In this document: one piece after another, positions 39,101-54,100 of the stretch
How positions within the stretch are numbered: position 1 is the first letter of the stretch
Layout of the letters: each line of letters starts with the position of its first letter
Assembly: GCA_947471745.1 (NCBI GenBank)
Contig: CANJKZ010000768.1
Span: 3,101,796-3,165,795 of the forward strand
Origin: Closterium sp. Naga37s-1
Taxonomy: Eukaryota > Streptophyta > Zygnematophyceae > Desmidiales > Closteriaceae
DNA: 64,000 nt
Reading direction: 5' to 3'
Notes under the pieces: generated by a model
Seen by the model: only the letters and a program-made list of their open reading frames with translations
Databases searched by the model: none
Told to the model about the DNA's origin: nothing
Program-made: the position numbers and the translations under genes

Positions 39101-42100
39101 CTCTTTCACCTTTCACCTCTCTTTCACCTTTCACCTCTCTTTCACCTTTCACCTCTCTTTCACCTTTCACCTCTCTTTCACCTTTCACCTCTCTTTCACC
39201 TTCACCTCTCTTTCACCTTTCACCTCTCTTTCACCTTCACCTCTCTTTCACCTTTCACCTCTCTTTCACCTTTCACCTCTCTTTCACCTTCACCTCTCTT
39301 TCACCTTCACCTCTCTTTCACCTCACCTCTCTTTCACCTTTCACCTCTCTTTCACCTTTCACCTCTCTTTCACCTTCACCTCTCTTTCACCTTTCACCTC
39401 TCTTTCACCTTTCACCTCTCTTTCACCTTTCACCTCTCTTTCACCTTTCACCTCTCTTTCACCTTTCACCTCTCTTTCACCTTTCACCTCTCTTTCACCT
39501 TTCACCTCTCTTTCACCTTTCACCTCTCTTTCACCTTTCACCTCTCTTTCACCTTTCACCTCTCTTTCACCTTTCACCTCTCTTTCACCTTTCACCTCTC
39601 TTTCACCTTTCACCTCTCTTTCACCTTTCACCTCTCTTTCACCTTTCACCTCTCTTTCACCTTCACCTCTCTTTCACCTTTCACCTCTCTTTCACCTTTC
39701 ACCTCTCTTTCACCTTTCACCTCTCTTTCACCTTTCACCTCTCTTTCACCTTTCACCTCTCTTTCACCTTCACCTCTCTTTCACCTTTCACCTCTCTTTC
39801 ACCTTTCACCTCTCTTTCACCTTTCACCTCTCTTTCACCTTTCACCTCTCTTTCACCTTTCACCTCTCTTTCACCTCACCTCTCTTTCACCTTTCACCTC
39901 TCTTTCACCTTTCACCTCTCTTTCACCTTCACCTCTCTTTCACCTTTCACCTCTCTTTCACCTTTCACCTCTCTTTCACCTTTCACCTCTCTTTCACCTT
40001 TCACCTCTCTTTCACCTTTCACCTCTCTTTCACCTTTCACCTCTCTTTCACCTTTCACTCTCTTTCACCTCACCTCTCTTTCACCTTCACCTCTCTTTCC
40101 TTTCACCTCTCTTTCACCTTTCACCTCTCTTTCACCTTTCACCTCTCTTTCACCTTTCACCTCTCTTTCACCTTTCACCTCTCTTTCACCTCTCACCTCT
40201 CTTTCACCTTTCACCTCTCTTTCACCTTTCACCTCTCTTTCACCTTTCACCTCTCTTTCACCTTTCACCTCTCTTTCACCTTTCACCTCTCTTTCACCTT
40301 TCACCTCTCTTTCACCTTTCACCTCTCTTTCACCTTTCACCTCTCTTTCACCTTCACCTCTCTTTCACCTTTCACCTCTCTTTCACCTTTCACCTCTCTT
40401 TCACCTTTCACCTCTCTTTCACCTTTCACCTCTCTTTCACCTTTCACCTCTCTTTCACCTTTCACCTCTCTTTCACCTTTCACCTCTCTTTCACCTTTCA
40501 CCTCTCTTTCACCTTTCACCTCTCTTTCACCTTTCACCTCTCTTTCACCTTCACCTCTCTTTCACCTTTCACCTCTCTTTCACCTTTCACCTCTCTTTCA
40601 CCTTTCACCTCTCTTTCACCTTTCACCTCTCTTTCACCTTTCACCTCTCTTTCACCCTTCACCTCTCTTTCACCTTTCACCTCTTTCACCTTTCACCTCT
40701 CTTTCACCTTTCACCTCTCTTTCACCTTTCACCTCTCTTTCACCTTTCACCTCTCTTTCACCTTTCACCTCTCTTTCACCTTTCACCTCTCTTTCACCTT
40801 TCACCTCTCTTTCACCTTTCACCTCTCTTTCACCTTTCACCTCTCTTTCACCTTTCACCTCTCTTTCACCTTTCACCTCTCTTTCACCTTTCACCTCTCT
40901 TTCACCTTCACCTCTCTTTCACCTTTCACCTCTCTTTCACCTTCACCTCTCTTTCACCTTTCACCTCTCTTTCACCTTTCACCTCTCTTTCACCTTTCAC
41001 CTCTCTTTCACCTTTCACCTCTCTTTCACCTTTCACCTCTCTTTCACCTTTCACCTCTCTTTCACCTTTCACCTCTCTTTCACCTTTCACCTCTCTTTCA
41101 CCTTTCACCTCTCTTTCACCTTTCACCTCTCTTTCACCTTTCACCTCTCTTTCACCTTCACCTCTCTTTCACCTTTCACCTCTCTTTCACCTTTCACCTC
41201 TCTTTCACCTTTCACCTCTCTTTCACCTTCACCTCTCTTTCACCTTTCACCTCTCTTTCACCTTTCACCTCTCTTTCACCTTTCACCTCTCTTTCACCTT
41301 TCACCTCTCTTTCACCTTTCACCTCTCTTTCACCTTTCACCTCTCTTTCACCTTCACCTCTCTTTCACCTTTCACCTCTCTTTCACCTTTCACCTCTCTT
41401 TCACCTTTCACCTCTCTTTCACCCTCACCTCTCTTTCACCTTCACCTCTCTTTCACCTTCACCTCTCTTTCACTTTCACCTCTCTTTCACCTCTCACTCT
41501 CTTTCACCTTTCACCTCTCTTTCACCTCTCACCTCTCTTTCACCTTTCACCTCTCTTTCACTTTCACCTCTCTTTCACCTTCACCTCTCTTTCACCTTTC
41601 ACCTCTCTTTCACCTTTCACCTCTCTTTCACCTTTCACCTCTCTTTCACCTTTCACCTCTCTTTCACCTTTCACCTCTCTTTCACCTTTCACCTCTCTTT
41701 CACCTTTCACCTCTCTTTCACCTTTCACCTCTCTTTCACCTTTCACCTCTCTTTCACCTTTCACCTCTCTTTCACCTTTCACCTCTCTTTCACCTTTCAC
41801 CTCTCTTTCACCTTCACCTCTCTTTCACCTTTCACCTCTCTTTCACCTCTCACCTCTCTTTCACCTTTCACCTCTCTTTCACCTTTCACCTCTCTTTCAC
41901 CTTTCACCTCTCTTTCACCTTTCACCTCTCTTTCACCTTTCCCTCTCTTTCACCTTTCACCTCTCTTTCACCTTTCACCTCTCTTTCACCTTTCACCTCT
42001 CTTTCACCTTTCACCTCTCTTTCACCTTTCACCTCTCTTTCACCTTCACCTCTCTTTCACCTTTCACCTCTCTTTCACCTTTCACCTCTCTTTCACCTTT

Positions 42101-45100
42101 CACCTCTCTTTCACCTTTCACCTCTCTTTCACCTTTCACCTCTCTTTCACCTTTCACCTCTCTTTCACCTTTCACCTCTCTTTCACCTTTCACCTCTCTT
42201 TCACCTTTCACCTCTCTTTCACCTTCACCTCTCTTTCACCTCTCACCTCTCTTTCACCTTTCACCTCTCTTTCACCTTTCACCTCTCTTTCACCTTTCAC
42301 CTCTCTTTCACCTTTCACCTCTCTTTCACCTTTCACCTCTCTTTCACCTTTCACCTCTCTTTCACCTTTCACCTCTCTTTCACCTTTCACCTCTCTTTCA
42401 CCTTTCACCTCTCTTTCACCTTCACCTCTCTTTCACCTTTCTCACCTCTCTTTCACCTTTCACCTCTCTTTCACCTTTCACCTCTCTTTCACCTTTCACC
42501 TCTCTTTCACCTTTCACCTCTCTTTCACCTTTCACCTCTCTTTCACCTTTCACCTCTCTTTCACCTTTCACCTCTCTTTCACCTTTCACCTCTCTTTCAC
42601 CTTTCACCTCTCTTTCACCTTCACCTCTCTTTCACCTTTCACCTCTCTTTCACCTTTCACCTCTCTTTCACCTTTCACCTCTCTTTCACCTCACCTCTCT
42701 TTCACCTTTCACCTCTCTTTCACCTTTCACCTCTCTTTCACCTTCACCTCTCTTTCACCTTTCACCTCTCTTTCACCTTTCACCTCTCTTTCACCTTCAC
42801 CTCTCTTTCACCTTTCACCTCTCTTTCACCTTTCTCTCTCTTTCACCTTTCACCTCTCTTTCACCTTTCACCTCTCTTCACCTTCACCTCTCTTTCACCT
42901 TCACCTCTCTTTCACCTTTCACCTCTCTTTCACCTTTCACCTCTCTTTTCACCTTCACCTCTCTTTCACCTTCACCTCTCTTTCACCTTCACCTCTCTTT
43001 CACCTTTCACCTCTCTTTCACCTCTCACCTCTCTTTCACTTTCACCTCTCTTTCACCTTTCACCTCTCTTTCACCTTTCACCTCTCTTTCACCTTTCACC
43101 TCTCTTTCACCTTCACCTCTCTTTCACCTTTCACCTCTCTTTCACCTTTCACCTCTCTTTCACCTTTCACCTCTCTTTCACCTCACCTCTCTTTCACCTT
43201 TCACCTCCTCTCTTTCACCTCTCTTTCACCTTTCACCTCTCTTTCACCTTTCACCTCTCTTTCACCTTTCACCTCTCTTTCACCTTCACCTCTCTTTCAC
43301 CTTTCACCTCTCTTTCACCTTTCACCTCTCTTTCACCTTTCACCTCTCTTTCACCTTTCACCTCTCTTTCACCTTTCACCTCTCTTTCACCTTTCACCTC
43401 TCTTTCACCTTTCACCTCTCTTTCACCTCTCACCTCTCTTTCACCTTCACCTCTCTTTCACCTTTCACCTCTCTTTCACCTTTCACCTCTCTTTCACCTT
43501 CACCTCTCTTTCACCTCTCACCTCTCTTTCACCTTTCACCTCTCTTTCACCTTTCACCTCTCTTTCACCTTTCACCTCTCTTTCACCTTTCACCTCTCTT
43601 TCACCTTTCACCTCTCTTTCACCTTTCACCTCTCTTCACCTTTCACCTCTCTTTCACCTTTCACCTCTCTTTCACCTTTCACCTCTCTTTCACCTTTCAC
43701 CTCTCTTTCACCTTTCACCTCTCTTTCACCTTTCACCTCTCTTTCACCTTTCACCTCTCTTTCACCTTTCACCTCTCTTTCACCTTTCACCTCTCTTTCA
43801 CCTTTCACCTCTCTTTCACCTTTCACCTCTCTTTCACCTTTCACCTCTCTTTCACCTTTCACCTCTCTTTCACCTTTCACCTCTCTTTCACCTTTCACCT
43901 CTCTTTCACCTTTCACCTCTCTTTCACCTTTCACCTCTCTTTCACCTTTCACCTCTCTTTCACCTTTCACCTCTCTTTCACCTTTCACCTCTCTTTCACC
44001 TTTCACCTCTCTTTCACCTTCACCTCTCTTTCACCTTTCACCTCTCTTTCACCTCTCACCTCTCTTCACCTTTCACCTCTCTTTCACCTCTCACCTCTCT
44101 TTCACCTTCACCTCTCTTTCACCTTTCACCTCTCTTTCACCTTTCACCTCTCTTTCACCTTTCACCTCTCTTTCACCTTTCACCTCTCTTTCACCTTTCA
44201 CCTCTCTTTCACCTTTCACCTCTCTTTCACCTTTCACCTCTCTTTCACCTTTCACCTCTCTTTCACCTTTCACCTCTCTTTCACCTCTCACCTCTCTTTC
44301 ACCTCTTCACCTCTCTTTCACCTCTCACTCTCTTTCACCTCTCACCTCTCTTTCACCTTTCACCTCTCTTTCACCTTTCACCTCTCTTTCACCTTTCACC
44401 TCTCTTTCACCTTTCACCTCTCTTTCACCTTTCACCTCTCTTTCACCTTTCACCTCTCTTTCACCTTTCACCTCTCTTTCACCTTTCACCTCTCTTTCAC
44501 CTTTCACCTCTCTTTCACCTTTCACCTCTCTTTCACCTTTCACCTCTCTTTCACCTTTCACCTCTCTTTCACCTTTCACCTCTCTTTCACCTTTCACCTC
44601 TCTTTCACCTTTCACCTCTCTTTCACCTTCACCTCTCTTTCACCTTCACCTCTCTTTCACCTCTCACCTCTCTTTCACCTTTCACCTCTCTTTCACCTTT
44701 CACCTCTCTTTCACCTTTCACCTCTCTTTCACCTTTCACCTCTCTTTCACCTTTCACCTCTCTTTCACCTTTCACCTCTCTTTCACCTTTCACCTCTCTT
44801 TCACCTTTCACCTCTCTTTCACCTTTCACCTCTCTTTCACCTTTCACCTCTCTTTCACCTTCACCTCTCTTTCACCTTTCACCTCTCTTTCACCTTTCAC
44901 CTCTCTTTCACCTTTCACCTCTCTTTCACCTTTCACCTCTCTTTCACCTTTCACCTCTCTTTCACCTTTCACCTCTCTTTCACCTTTCACCTCTCTTTCA
45001 CCTCTCACCTCTCTTTCACCTTTCACCTCTCTTTCACCTTTCACCTCTCTTTCACCTTTCACCTCTCTTTCACCTTTCACCTCTCTTTCACCTTTCACCT

Positions 45101-48100
45101 CTCTTTCACCTTTCACCTCTCTTTCACCTTTCACCTCTCTTTCACCCTTCACTCTCTTTCACCTTCACCTCTCTTTCACCTTTCACCTCTCTTTCACCTT
45201 TCACCTCTCTTTCACCTTTCACCTCTCTTTCACCTTTCACCTCTCTTTCACCTTCACCTCTCTTTCACCTCTCACCTCTCTTTCACCTCTCACCTCTCTT
45301 TCACCTCTCACCTCTCTTTCACCTTTCACCTCTCTTTCACCTTTCACCTCTCTTTCACCTTTCACCTCTCTTTCACCTTTCACCTCTCTTTCACCTTTCA
45401 CCTCTCTTTCACCTTTCACCTCTCTTTCACCTTTCACCTCTCTTTCACCTTTCACCTCTCTTTCACCTTTCACCTCTCTTTCACCTTCACCTCTCTTTCA
45501 CCTTTCACCTCTCTTTCACCTTTCACCTCTCTTTCACCTTTCACCTCTCTTTCACCTTTCACCTCTCTTTCACCTTTCACCTCTCTTTCACCTTCACCTC
45601 TCTTTCACCTTTCACCTCTCTTTCACCTTTCACCTCTCTTTCACCTTTCACCTCTCTTTCACCTTTCACCTCTCTTTCACCTTTCACCTCTCTTTCACCT
45701 TTCACCTCTCTTTCACCTTTCACCTCTCTTTCACCTTTCACCTCTCTTTCACCTTTCACCTCTCTTTCACCTTTCACCTCTCTTTCACCTTTCACCTCTC
45801 TTTCACCTTTCACCTCTCTTTCACCTTCACCTCTCTTTCACCTTTCACCTCTCTTTCACCTTTCACCTCTCTTTCACCTTTCACCTCTCTTTCACCTTTC
45901 ACCTCTCTTTCACCTTTCACCTCTCTTTCACCTTTCACCTCTCTTTCACCTTCACCTCTCTTTCACCTTTCACCTCTCTTTCACCTTTCACCTCTCTTTC
46001 ACCTTTCACCTCTCTTTCACCTTTCACCTCTCTTTCACCTTTCACCTCTCTTTCACCTTTCACCTCTCTTTCACCTTTCACCTCTCTTTCACCTTTCACC
46101 TCTCTTTCACCTTTCACCTCTCTTTCACCTTTCACCTCTCTTTCACCTTTCACCTCTCTTTCACCTTTCACCTCTCTTTCACCTTCACCTCTCTTTCACC
46201 TCTCACCTCTCTTTCACCTCTCACCTCTCTTTCACCTTTCACCTCTCTTTCACCTTTCACCTCTCTTTCACCTTTCACCTCTCTTTCACCTTTCACCTCT
46301 CTTTCACCTTTCACCTCTCTTTCACCTTTCACCTCTCTTTCACCTTTCACCTCTCTTTCACCTTTCACCTCTCTTTCACCTTTCACCTCTCTTTCACCTT
46401 TCACCTCTCTTTCACCTTTCACCTCTCTTTCACCTTTCACCTCTCTTTCACCTTTCACCTCTCTTTCACCTTTCACCTCTCTTTCACCTTTCACCTCTCT
46501 TTCACCTTTCACCTCTCTTTCACCTTTCACCTCTCTTTCACCTTTCACCTCTCTTTCACCTTTCACCTCTCTTTCACCTTTCACCTCTCTTTCACCTTTC
46601 ACCTCTCTTTCACCTTTCACCTCTCTTTCACCTTTCACCTCTCTTTCACCTTTCACCTCTCTTTCACCTTTCACCTCTCTTTCACCTTTCACCTCTCTTT
46701 CACCTTTCACCTCTCTTTCACCTTTCACCTCTCTTTCACCTTTCACCTCTCTTTCACCTTTCACCTCTCTTTCACCTTTCACTCTCTTTCACCTTTCACC
46801 TCTCTTTCACCTTTCACCTCTCTTTCACCCTTCACCTCTCTTTCACCTTTCACCTCTCTTTCACCTTCACCTCTCTTTCACCTTTCACCTCTCTTTCACC
46901 TTTCACCTCTCTTTCACCTTCACCTCTCTTTCACCTTCACTCCCTCTCTTTCACCTTTCACCTCTCTTTCACCTTTCACCTCTCTTTCACCTTTCACCTC
47001 TCTTTCACCTTTCACCTCTCTTTCACCTTTCACCTCTCTTTCACCTCTCACCTCTCTTTCACCTTTCACCTCTCTTTCACCTCTCCTCTCTTTCACCTTT
47101 CACCTCTCTTTCACCTTTCACCTCTCTTTCACCTTTCACCTCTCTTTCACCTTTCACCTCTCTTCACCTTTCACCTCTCTTTCACCTTTCACTCTCTTTC
47201 ACCTTTCACCTCTCTTTCACCTTTCACCTCTCTTTCACCTTTCACCTCTCTTTCACCTTTCACCTCTCTTTCACCTTTCACCTCTCTTTCACCTTTCACC
47301 TCTCTTTCACCTTCACCTCTCTTTCACCTTTCACCTCTCTTTCACCTTTCACCTCTCTTTCACCTTTCACCTCTCTTTCACCTTCACCTCTCTTTCACCT
47401 TTCACCTCTCTTTCACCTTTCACCTCTCTTTCACCTTTCACCTCTCTTTCACCTTTCACCTCTCTTTCACCTCTCACCTCTCTTTCACCTTTCACCTCTC
47501 TTTCACCTTTCACCTCTCTTTCACCTTCACCTCTCTTTCACCTTCACCTCTCTTTCACCTTCACCTCTCTTTCACCTTTCACCTCTCTTTCACCTTTCAC
47601 CTCTCTTTCACCTTTCACCTCTCTTTCACCTTTCACCTCTCTTTCACCTTTCACCTCTCTTTCACCTTTCACCTCTCTTTCACCTTCACCTCTCTTTCAC
47701 CTTTCACCTCTCTTTCACCTTTCACCTCTCTTTCACCTTTCACCTCTCTTTCACCTTTCACCTCTCTTTCACCTTTCACCTCTCTTTCACCTTTCACCTC
47801 TCTTTCACCTTTCACCTCTCTTTCACCTTTCACCTCTCTTTCACCTTTCACCTCTCTTTCACCTTTCACCTCTCTTTCACCTTTCACCTCTCTTTCACCT
47901 TTCACCTCTCTTTCACCTTTCACCTCTCTTTCACCTTTCACCTCTCTTTCACCTTTCACCTCTCTTTCACCTTTCACCTCTCTTTCACCTTTCACCTCTC
48001 TTTCACCTTTCACCTCTCTTTCACCTTTCACCTCTCTTTCACCTTTCACCTCTCTTTCACCTTTCACCTCTCTTTCACCTTTCACCTCTCTTTCACCTTT

Positions 48101-51100
48101 CACCTCTCTTTCACTTTCACCTCTCTTTCACCTTCACCTCTCTTTCACCTTTCACCTCTCTTTCACCTTTCACCTCTCTTTCACCTTTCACCTCTCTTTC
48201 ACCTTTCACCTCTCTTTCACCTTTCACCTCTCTTTCACCTCTCACCTCTCTTTCACCTTTCACCTCTCTTTCACCTTTCACCTCTCTTTCACCTCTCACC
48301 TCTCTTTCACCTTTCACCTCTCTTTCACCTTTCACCTCTCTTTCACCTTTCACCTCTCTTTCACCTTTCACCTCTCTTTCACCTTCACCTCTCTTTCACC
48401 TTTCACCTCTCTTTCACCTTTCACCTCTCTTTCACCTTTCACCTCTCTTTCACCTTTCACCTCTCTTTCACCTTTCACCTCTCTTTCACCTTTCACCTCT
48501 CTTTCACCTTTCACCTCTCTTTCACCTTTCACCTCTCTTTCACCTTTCACCTCTCTTTCACCTTTCACCTCTCTTTCACCTTTCACCTCTCTTTCACCTT
48601 TCACCTCTCTTTCACCTTCACCTCTCTTTCACCTTTCACCTCTCTTTCACCTTTCACCTCTCTTTCACCTTTCACCTCTCTTTCACCTTTCACCTCTCTT
48701 TCACCTTCACCTCTCTTTCACCTTTCACCTCTCTTTCACCTTTCACCTCTCTTTCACCTTTCACCTCTCTTTCACCTTCACCTCTCTTTCACCTTTCACC
48801 TCTCTTTCACCTTTCACCTCTCTTTCACCTCACCTCTCTTTCACCTCTCACCTCTCTTTCACCTCTTCACCTCTTTCACCTTTCACCTCTCTTTCACCTT
48901 TCACCTCTCTTTCACCTCACCTCTCTTTCACCTTTCACCTCTCTTTCACCTTCACCTCTCTTTCACCTTTCACCTCTCTTTCACCTTTCACCTCTTTCTC
49001 TTTCACCTTTCACCTCTCTTTCACCTTTCACCTCTCTTTCACCTTTCACCTCTCTTTCACCTTTCACCTCTCTTTCACCTTCACCTCTCTTTCACCTTTC
49101 ACCTCTCTTTCACCTTTCACCTCTCTTTCACCTTTCACCTCTCTTTCACCTTTCACCTCTCTTTCACCTTTCACCTCTCTTTCACCTTTCACCTCTCTTT
49201 CACCTTTCACCTCTCTTTCACCTTTCACCTCTCTTTCACCTTTCACCTCTCTTTCACCTTCACCTCTCTTTCACCTTTCACCTCTCTTCACCTTCACCTC
49301 TCTTTCACCTTTCACCTCTCTTTCACCTTTCACCTCTCTTTCACCTTTCACCTCTCTTTCACCTTTCACCTCTCTTTCACCTTTCACCTCTCTTTCACCT
49401 TTCACCTCTCTTTCACCTTTCACCTCTCTTTCACCTTTCACCTCTCTTTCACCTTTCACCTCTCTTTCACCTTCACCTCTCTTTCACCTTTCACCTCTCT
49501 TTCACCTTCACCTCTCTTTCACCTTCACCTCTCTTTCACCTTTCACCTCTCTTTCACCTTTCACCTCTCTTTCACCTTTCACCTCTCTTTCACCTTTCAC
49601 CTCTCTTTCACCTTTCACCTCTCTTTCACCTTTCACCTCTCTTTCACCTTTCACCTCTCTTTCACCTTTCACCTCTCTTTCACCTTTCACCTCTCTTTCA
49701 CCTTTCACCTCTCTTTCACCTTCACCTCTCTTTCACCTTTCACCTCTCTTTCACCTTTCACCTCTCTTTCACCTTTCACCTCTCTTTCACCTTTCACCTC
49801 TCTTTCACCTTTCACCTCTCTTTCACCTTTCACCTCTCTTTCACCTTTCACCTCTCTTTCACCTTCACCTCTCTTTCACCTTTCACCTCTCTTTCACCCT
49901 TCACCTCTCTTTCACCTCTCACCTCTCTTTCACCTTTCACCTCTCTTTCACCTCACCTCTCTTTCACCTTTCACCTCTCTTTCACCTTTCACCTCTCTTT
50001 CACCTTTCACCTCTCTTTCACCTTTCACCTCTCTTTCACCTTTCACCTCTCTTTCACCTTCACCTCTCTTTCACCTTTCACCTCTCTTTCACCTTTCACC
50101 TCTCTTTCACCTTCACCTCTCTTTCACCTTTCACCTCTCTTTCACCTTCACCTCTCTTTCACCTTTCACCTCTCTTTCACCTCTCACCTCTCTTTCACCT
50201 TTCACTCTCTTTCACCTTTCACCTCTCTTTCACCTTTCACCTCTCTTTCACCTCTCACCTCTCTTTCACCTCTCACCTCTCTTTCACCTTTCACCTCTCT
50301 TTCACCTTCACCTCTCTTTCACCTTTCACCTCTCTTTCACCTCACCTCTCTTTCACCTTTCACCTCTCTTTCACCTTTCACCTCTCTTTCACCTTTCACC
50401 TCTCTTTCCTTTCACCTCTCTTTCACCTTTCACCTCTCTTTCACCTTTCACCTCTCTTTCACCTTTCACCTCTCTTTCACCTTTCACCTCTCTTTCACCT
50501 TTCACCTCTCTTTCACCTTTCACCTCTCTTTCACCTTTCACCTCTCTTTCACCTTTCACCTCTCTTTCACCTTTCACCTCTCTTTCACCTTTCACCTCTC
50601 TTTCACCTTTCACCTCTCTTTCACCTTTCACCTCTCTTTCACCTTTCACCTCTCTTTCACCTTTCACCTCTCTTTCACCTTTCACCTCTCTTTCACCTTT
50701 CACCTCTCTTTCACCTTTCACCTCTCTTTCACCTTCACCTCTCTTTCACCTTTCACCTCTCTTTCACCTTTCACCTCTCTTTCACTTTCACCTCTCTTTC
50801 ACCTTCACCTCTCTTTCACCTTTCACCTCTCTTTCACCTTTCACCTCTCTTTCACCTTTCACCTCTCTTTCACCTTTCACCTCTCTTTCACCTTTCACCT
50901 CTCTTTCACCTTTCACCTCTCTTTCACCTTTCACCTCTCTTTCACCTTTCACCTCTCTTTCACCTTTCACCTCTCTTTCACCTTCACCTCTCTTTCACCT
51001 TTCACCTCTCTTTCACCTTTCACCTCTCTTTCACCTTTCACCTCTCTTTCACCTTTCACCTCTCTTTCACCTTTCACCTCTCTTTCACCTTTCACCTCTC

Positions 51101-54100
51101 TTTCACCTTTCACCTCTCTTTCACCTTTCACCTCTCTTTCACCTTTCACCTCTCTTTCACCTCACCTCTCTTTCACCTTTCACCTCTCTTTCACCTTTCA
51201 CCTCTCTTTCACCTTTCACCTCTCTTTCACCTTCACCTCTCTTTCACCTTTCACCTCTCTTTCACCTTCACCTCTCTTTCACCTTTCACCTCTCTTTCAC
51301 CTTTCACCTCTCTTTCACCTTTCACCTCTCTTTCACCTTTCACCTCTCTTTCACCTTTCACCTCTCTTTCACCTTTCACCTCTCTTTCACCTTTCACCTC
51401 TCTTTCACCTTTCACCTCTCTTTCACCTTTCACCTCTCTTTCACCTCTCACCTCTCTTTCACCTTTCACCTCTCTTTCACCTTTCACCTCTCTTTCACCT
51501 TTCACCTCTCTTTCACCTCTCCCTCTCTTTCACCTCTCACCTCTCTTTCACCTTTCACCTCTCTTTCACCTTTCACCTCTCTTTCACCTTTCACCTCTCT
51601 TTCACCTTTCACCTCTCTTTCACCTTTCACCTCTCTTTCACCTTTCACCTCTCTTTCACCTTTCACCTCTCTTTCACCTTTCACCTCTCTTTCACCTTTC
51701 ACCTCTCTTTCACCTTTCACCTCTCTTTCACCTTTCACCTCTCTTTCACCTTTCACCTCTCTTTCACCTTTCACCTCTCTTTCACCTTTCACCTCTCTTT
51801 CACCTTTCACCTCTCTTTCACCTTTCACCTCTCTTTCACCTTCACCTCTCTTTCACCTTCACCTCTCTTTCACCTTTCACCTCTCTTTCACCTTCACCTC
51901 TCTTTCACCTTTCACCTCTCTTTCACCTTTCACCTCTCTTTCACCTTTCACCTCTCTTTCACCTTTCACCTCTCTTTCACCTTTCACCTCTCTTTCACCT
52001 TTCACCTCTCTTTCACCTTTCACCTCTCTTTCACCTTCACCTCTCTTTCACCTTTCACCTCTCTTTCACCTTCACCTCTCTTTCACCTTTCACCTCTCTT
52101 TCACCTTTCACCTCTCTTTCACCTTTCACCTCTCTTTCACCTTTCACCTCTCTTTCACCTTTCACCTCTCTTTCACCTTTCACCTCTCTTTCACCTTTCA
52201 CCTCTCTTTCACCTTTCACCTCTCTTTCACCTTTCACCTCTCTTTCACCTTTCACCTCTCTTTCACCTTTCACCTCTCTTTCACCTTTCACCTCTCTTTC
52301 ACTTTCACCTCTCTTTCACCTTTCACCTCTCTTTCACCTTTCACCTCTCTTTCACCTTTCACCTCTCTTTCACCTTTCACCTCTCTTTCACCTTTCACCT
52401 CTCTTTCACCTCTCACCTCTCTTTCACCTTCACCTCTCTTTCACCTTTCACCTCTCTTTCACCTTTCACCTCTCTTTCACCTTTCACCTCTCTTTCACCT
52501 TTCACCTCTCTTTCACCTTTCACCTCTCTTTCACCTTTCACCTCTCTTTCACCTTTCACCTCTCTTTCACCTTCACCTCTCTTTCACCTTCACCTCTCTT
52601 TCACCTTTCACCTCTCTTTCACCTTTCACCTCTCTTTCACCTTTCACCTCTCTTTCACCTTTCACCTCTCTTTCACCTTTCACCTCTCTTTCACCTTTCA
52701 CCTCTCTTTCACCTTTCACCTCTCTTTCACCTTTCACCTCTCTTTCACCTTTCACCTCTCTTTCACCTTTCACCTCTCTTTCACCTTTCACCTCTCTTTC
52801 ACCTTTCACCTCTCTTTCACCTTTCACCTCTCTTTCACCTTTCACCTCTCTTTCACCTTTCACCTCTCTTTCACCTTCACCTCTCTTTCACCTTTCACCT
52901 CTCTTTCACCTTTCACCTCTCTTTCACCCTTCACCTCTCTTTCACCTTTCACCTCTCTTTCCCTTCACCTCTCTTTCACCTTTCACCTCTCTTTCACCTT
53001 TCACCTCTCTTTCACCTTTCACTCTCTTTCACCTTTCACCTCTCTTTCACCTCTCACCTCTCTTTCACCTTTCACCTCTCTTTCACCTCTCACCTCTCTT
53101 TCACCTTTCACCTCTCTTTCACCTTTCACCTCTCTTTCACCTTTCACCTCTCTTTCACCTTTCACCTCTCTTTCACCTTCACCTCTCTTTCACCTTTCAC
53201 CTCTCTTTCACCTTTCACCTCTCTTTCACCTTTCACCTCTCTTTCACCTTTCACCTCTCTTTCACCTTTCACCTCTCTTTCACCTTCACCTCTCTTTCAC
53301 CTTTCACCTCTCTTTCACCTTTCACCTCTCTTTCACCTTCACCTCTCTTTCACCTTCACCTCTCTTTCACCTTTCACCTCTCTTTCACCTTTCACCTCTC
53401 TTTCACCTCTTCACCTCTCTTTCACCTTTCACCTCTCTTTCACCTCTCACCTCTCTTTCACCTTTCACCTCTCTTTCACCTTTCACCTCTCTTTCACCTT
53501 TCACCTCTCTTTCACCTTTCACCTCTCTTTCACCTTTCACCTCTCTTTCACCTTTCACCTCTCTTTCACCTTTCACCTCTCTTTCACCTTTCACCTCTCT
53601 TTCACCTTCACCTCTCTTTCACCTTTCACCTCTCTTTCACCTTTCACCTCTCTTTCACCTTTCACCTCTCTTTCACCTTTCACCTCTCTTTCCTTTCACC
53701 TCTCTTTCACCTTTCACCTCTCTTTCACCTCTCACCTCTCTTTCACCTCTCACCTCTCTTTCACCTTTCACCTCTCTTTCACCTTCACCTCTCTTTCACC
53801 TTTCACCTCTCTTTCACCTTTCACCTCTCTTTCACCTTTCACCTCTCTTTCACCTTTCACCTCTCTTTCACCTTTCACCTCTCTTTCACCTTTCACCTCT
53901 CTTTCACCTTTCACCTCTCTTTCACCTTTCACCTCTCTTTCACCTTTCACCTCTCTTTCACCTTTCACCTCTCTTTCACCTCTCACCTCTCTTTCACCTC
54001 TCACCTCTCTTTCACCTTTCACCTCTCTTTCACCTTTCACCTCTCTTTCACCTTCACCTCTCTTTCACCTTTCACCTCTCTTTCACCTTTCACCTCTCTT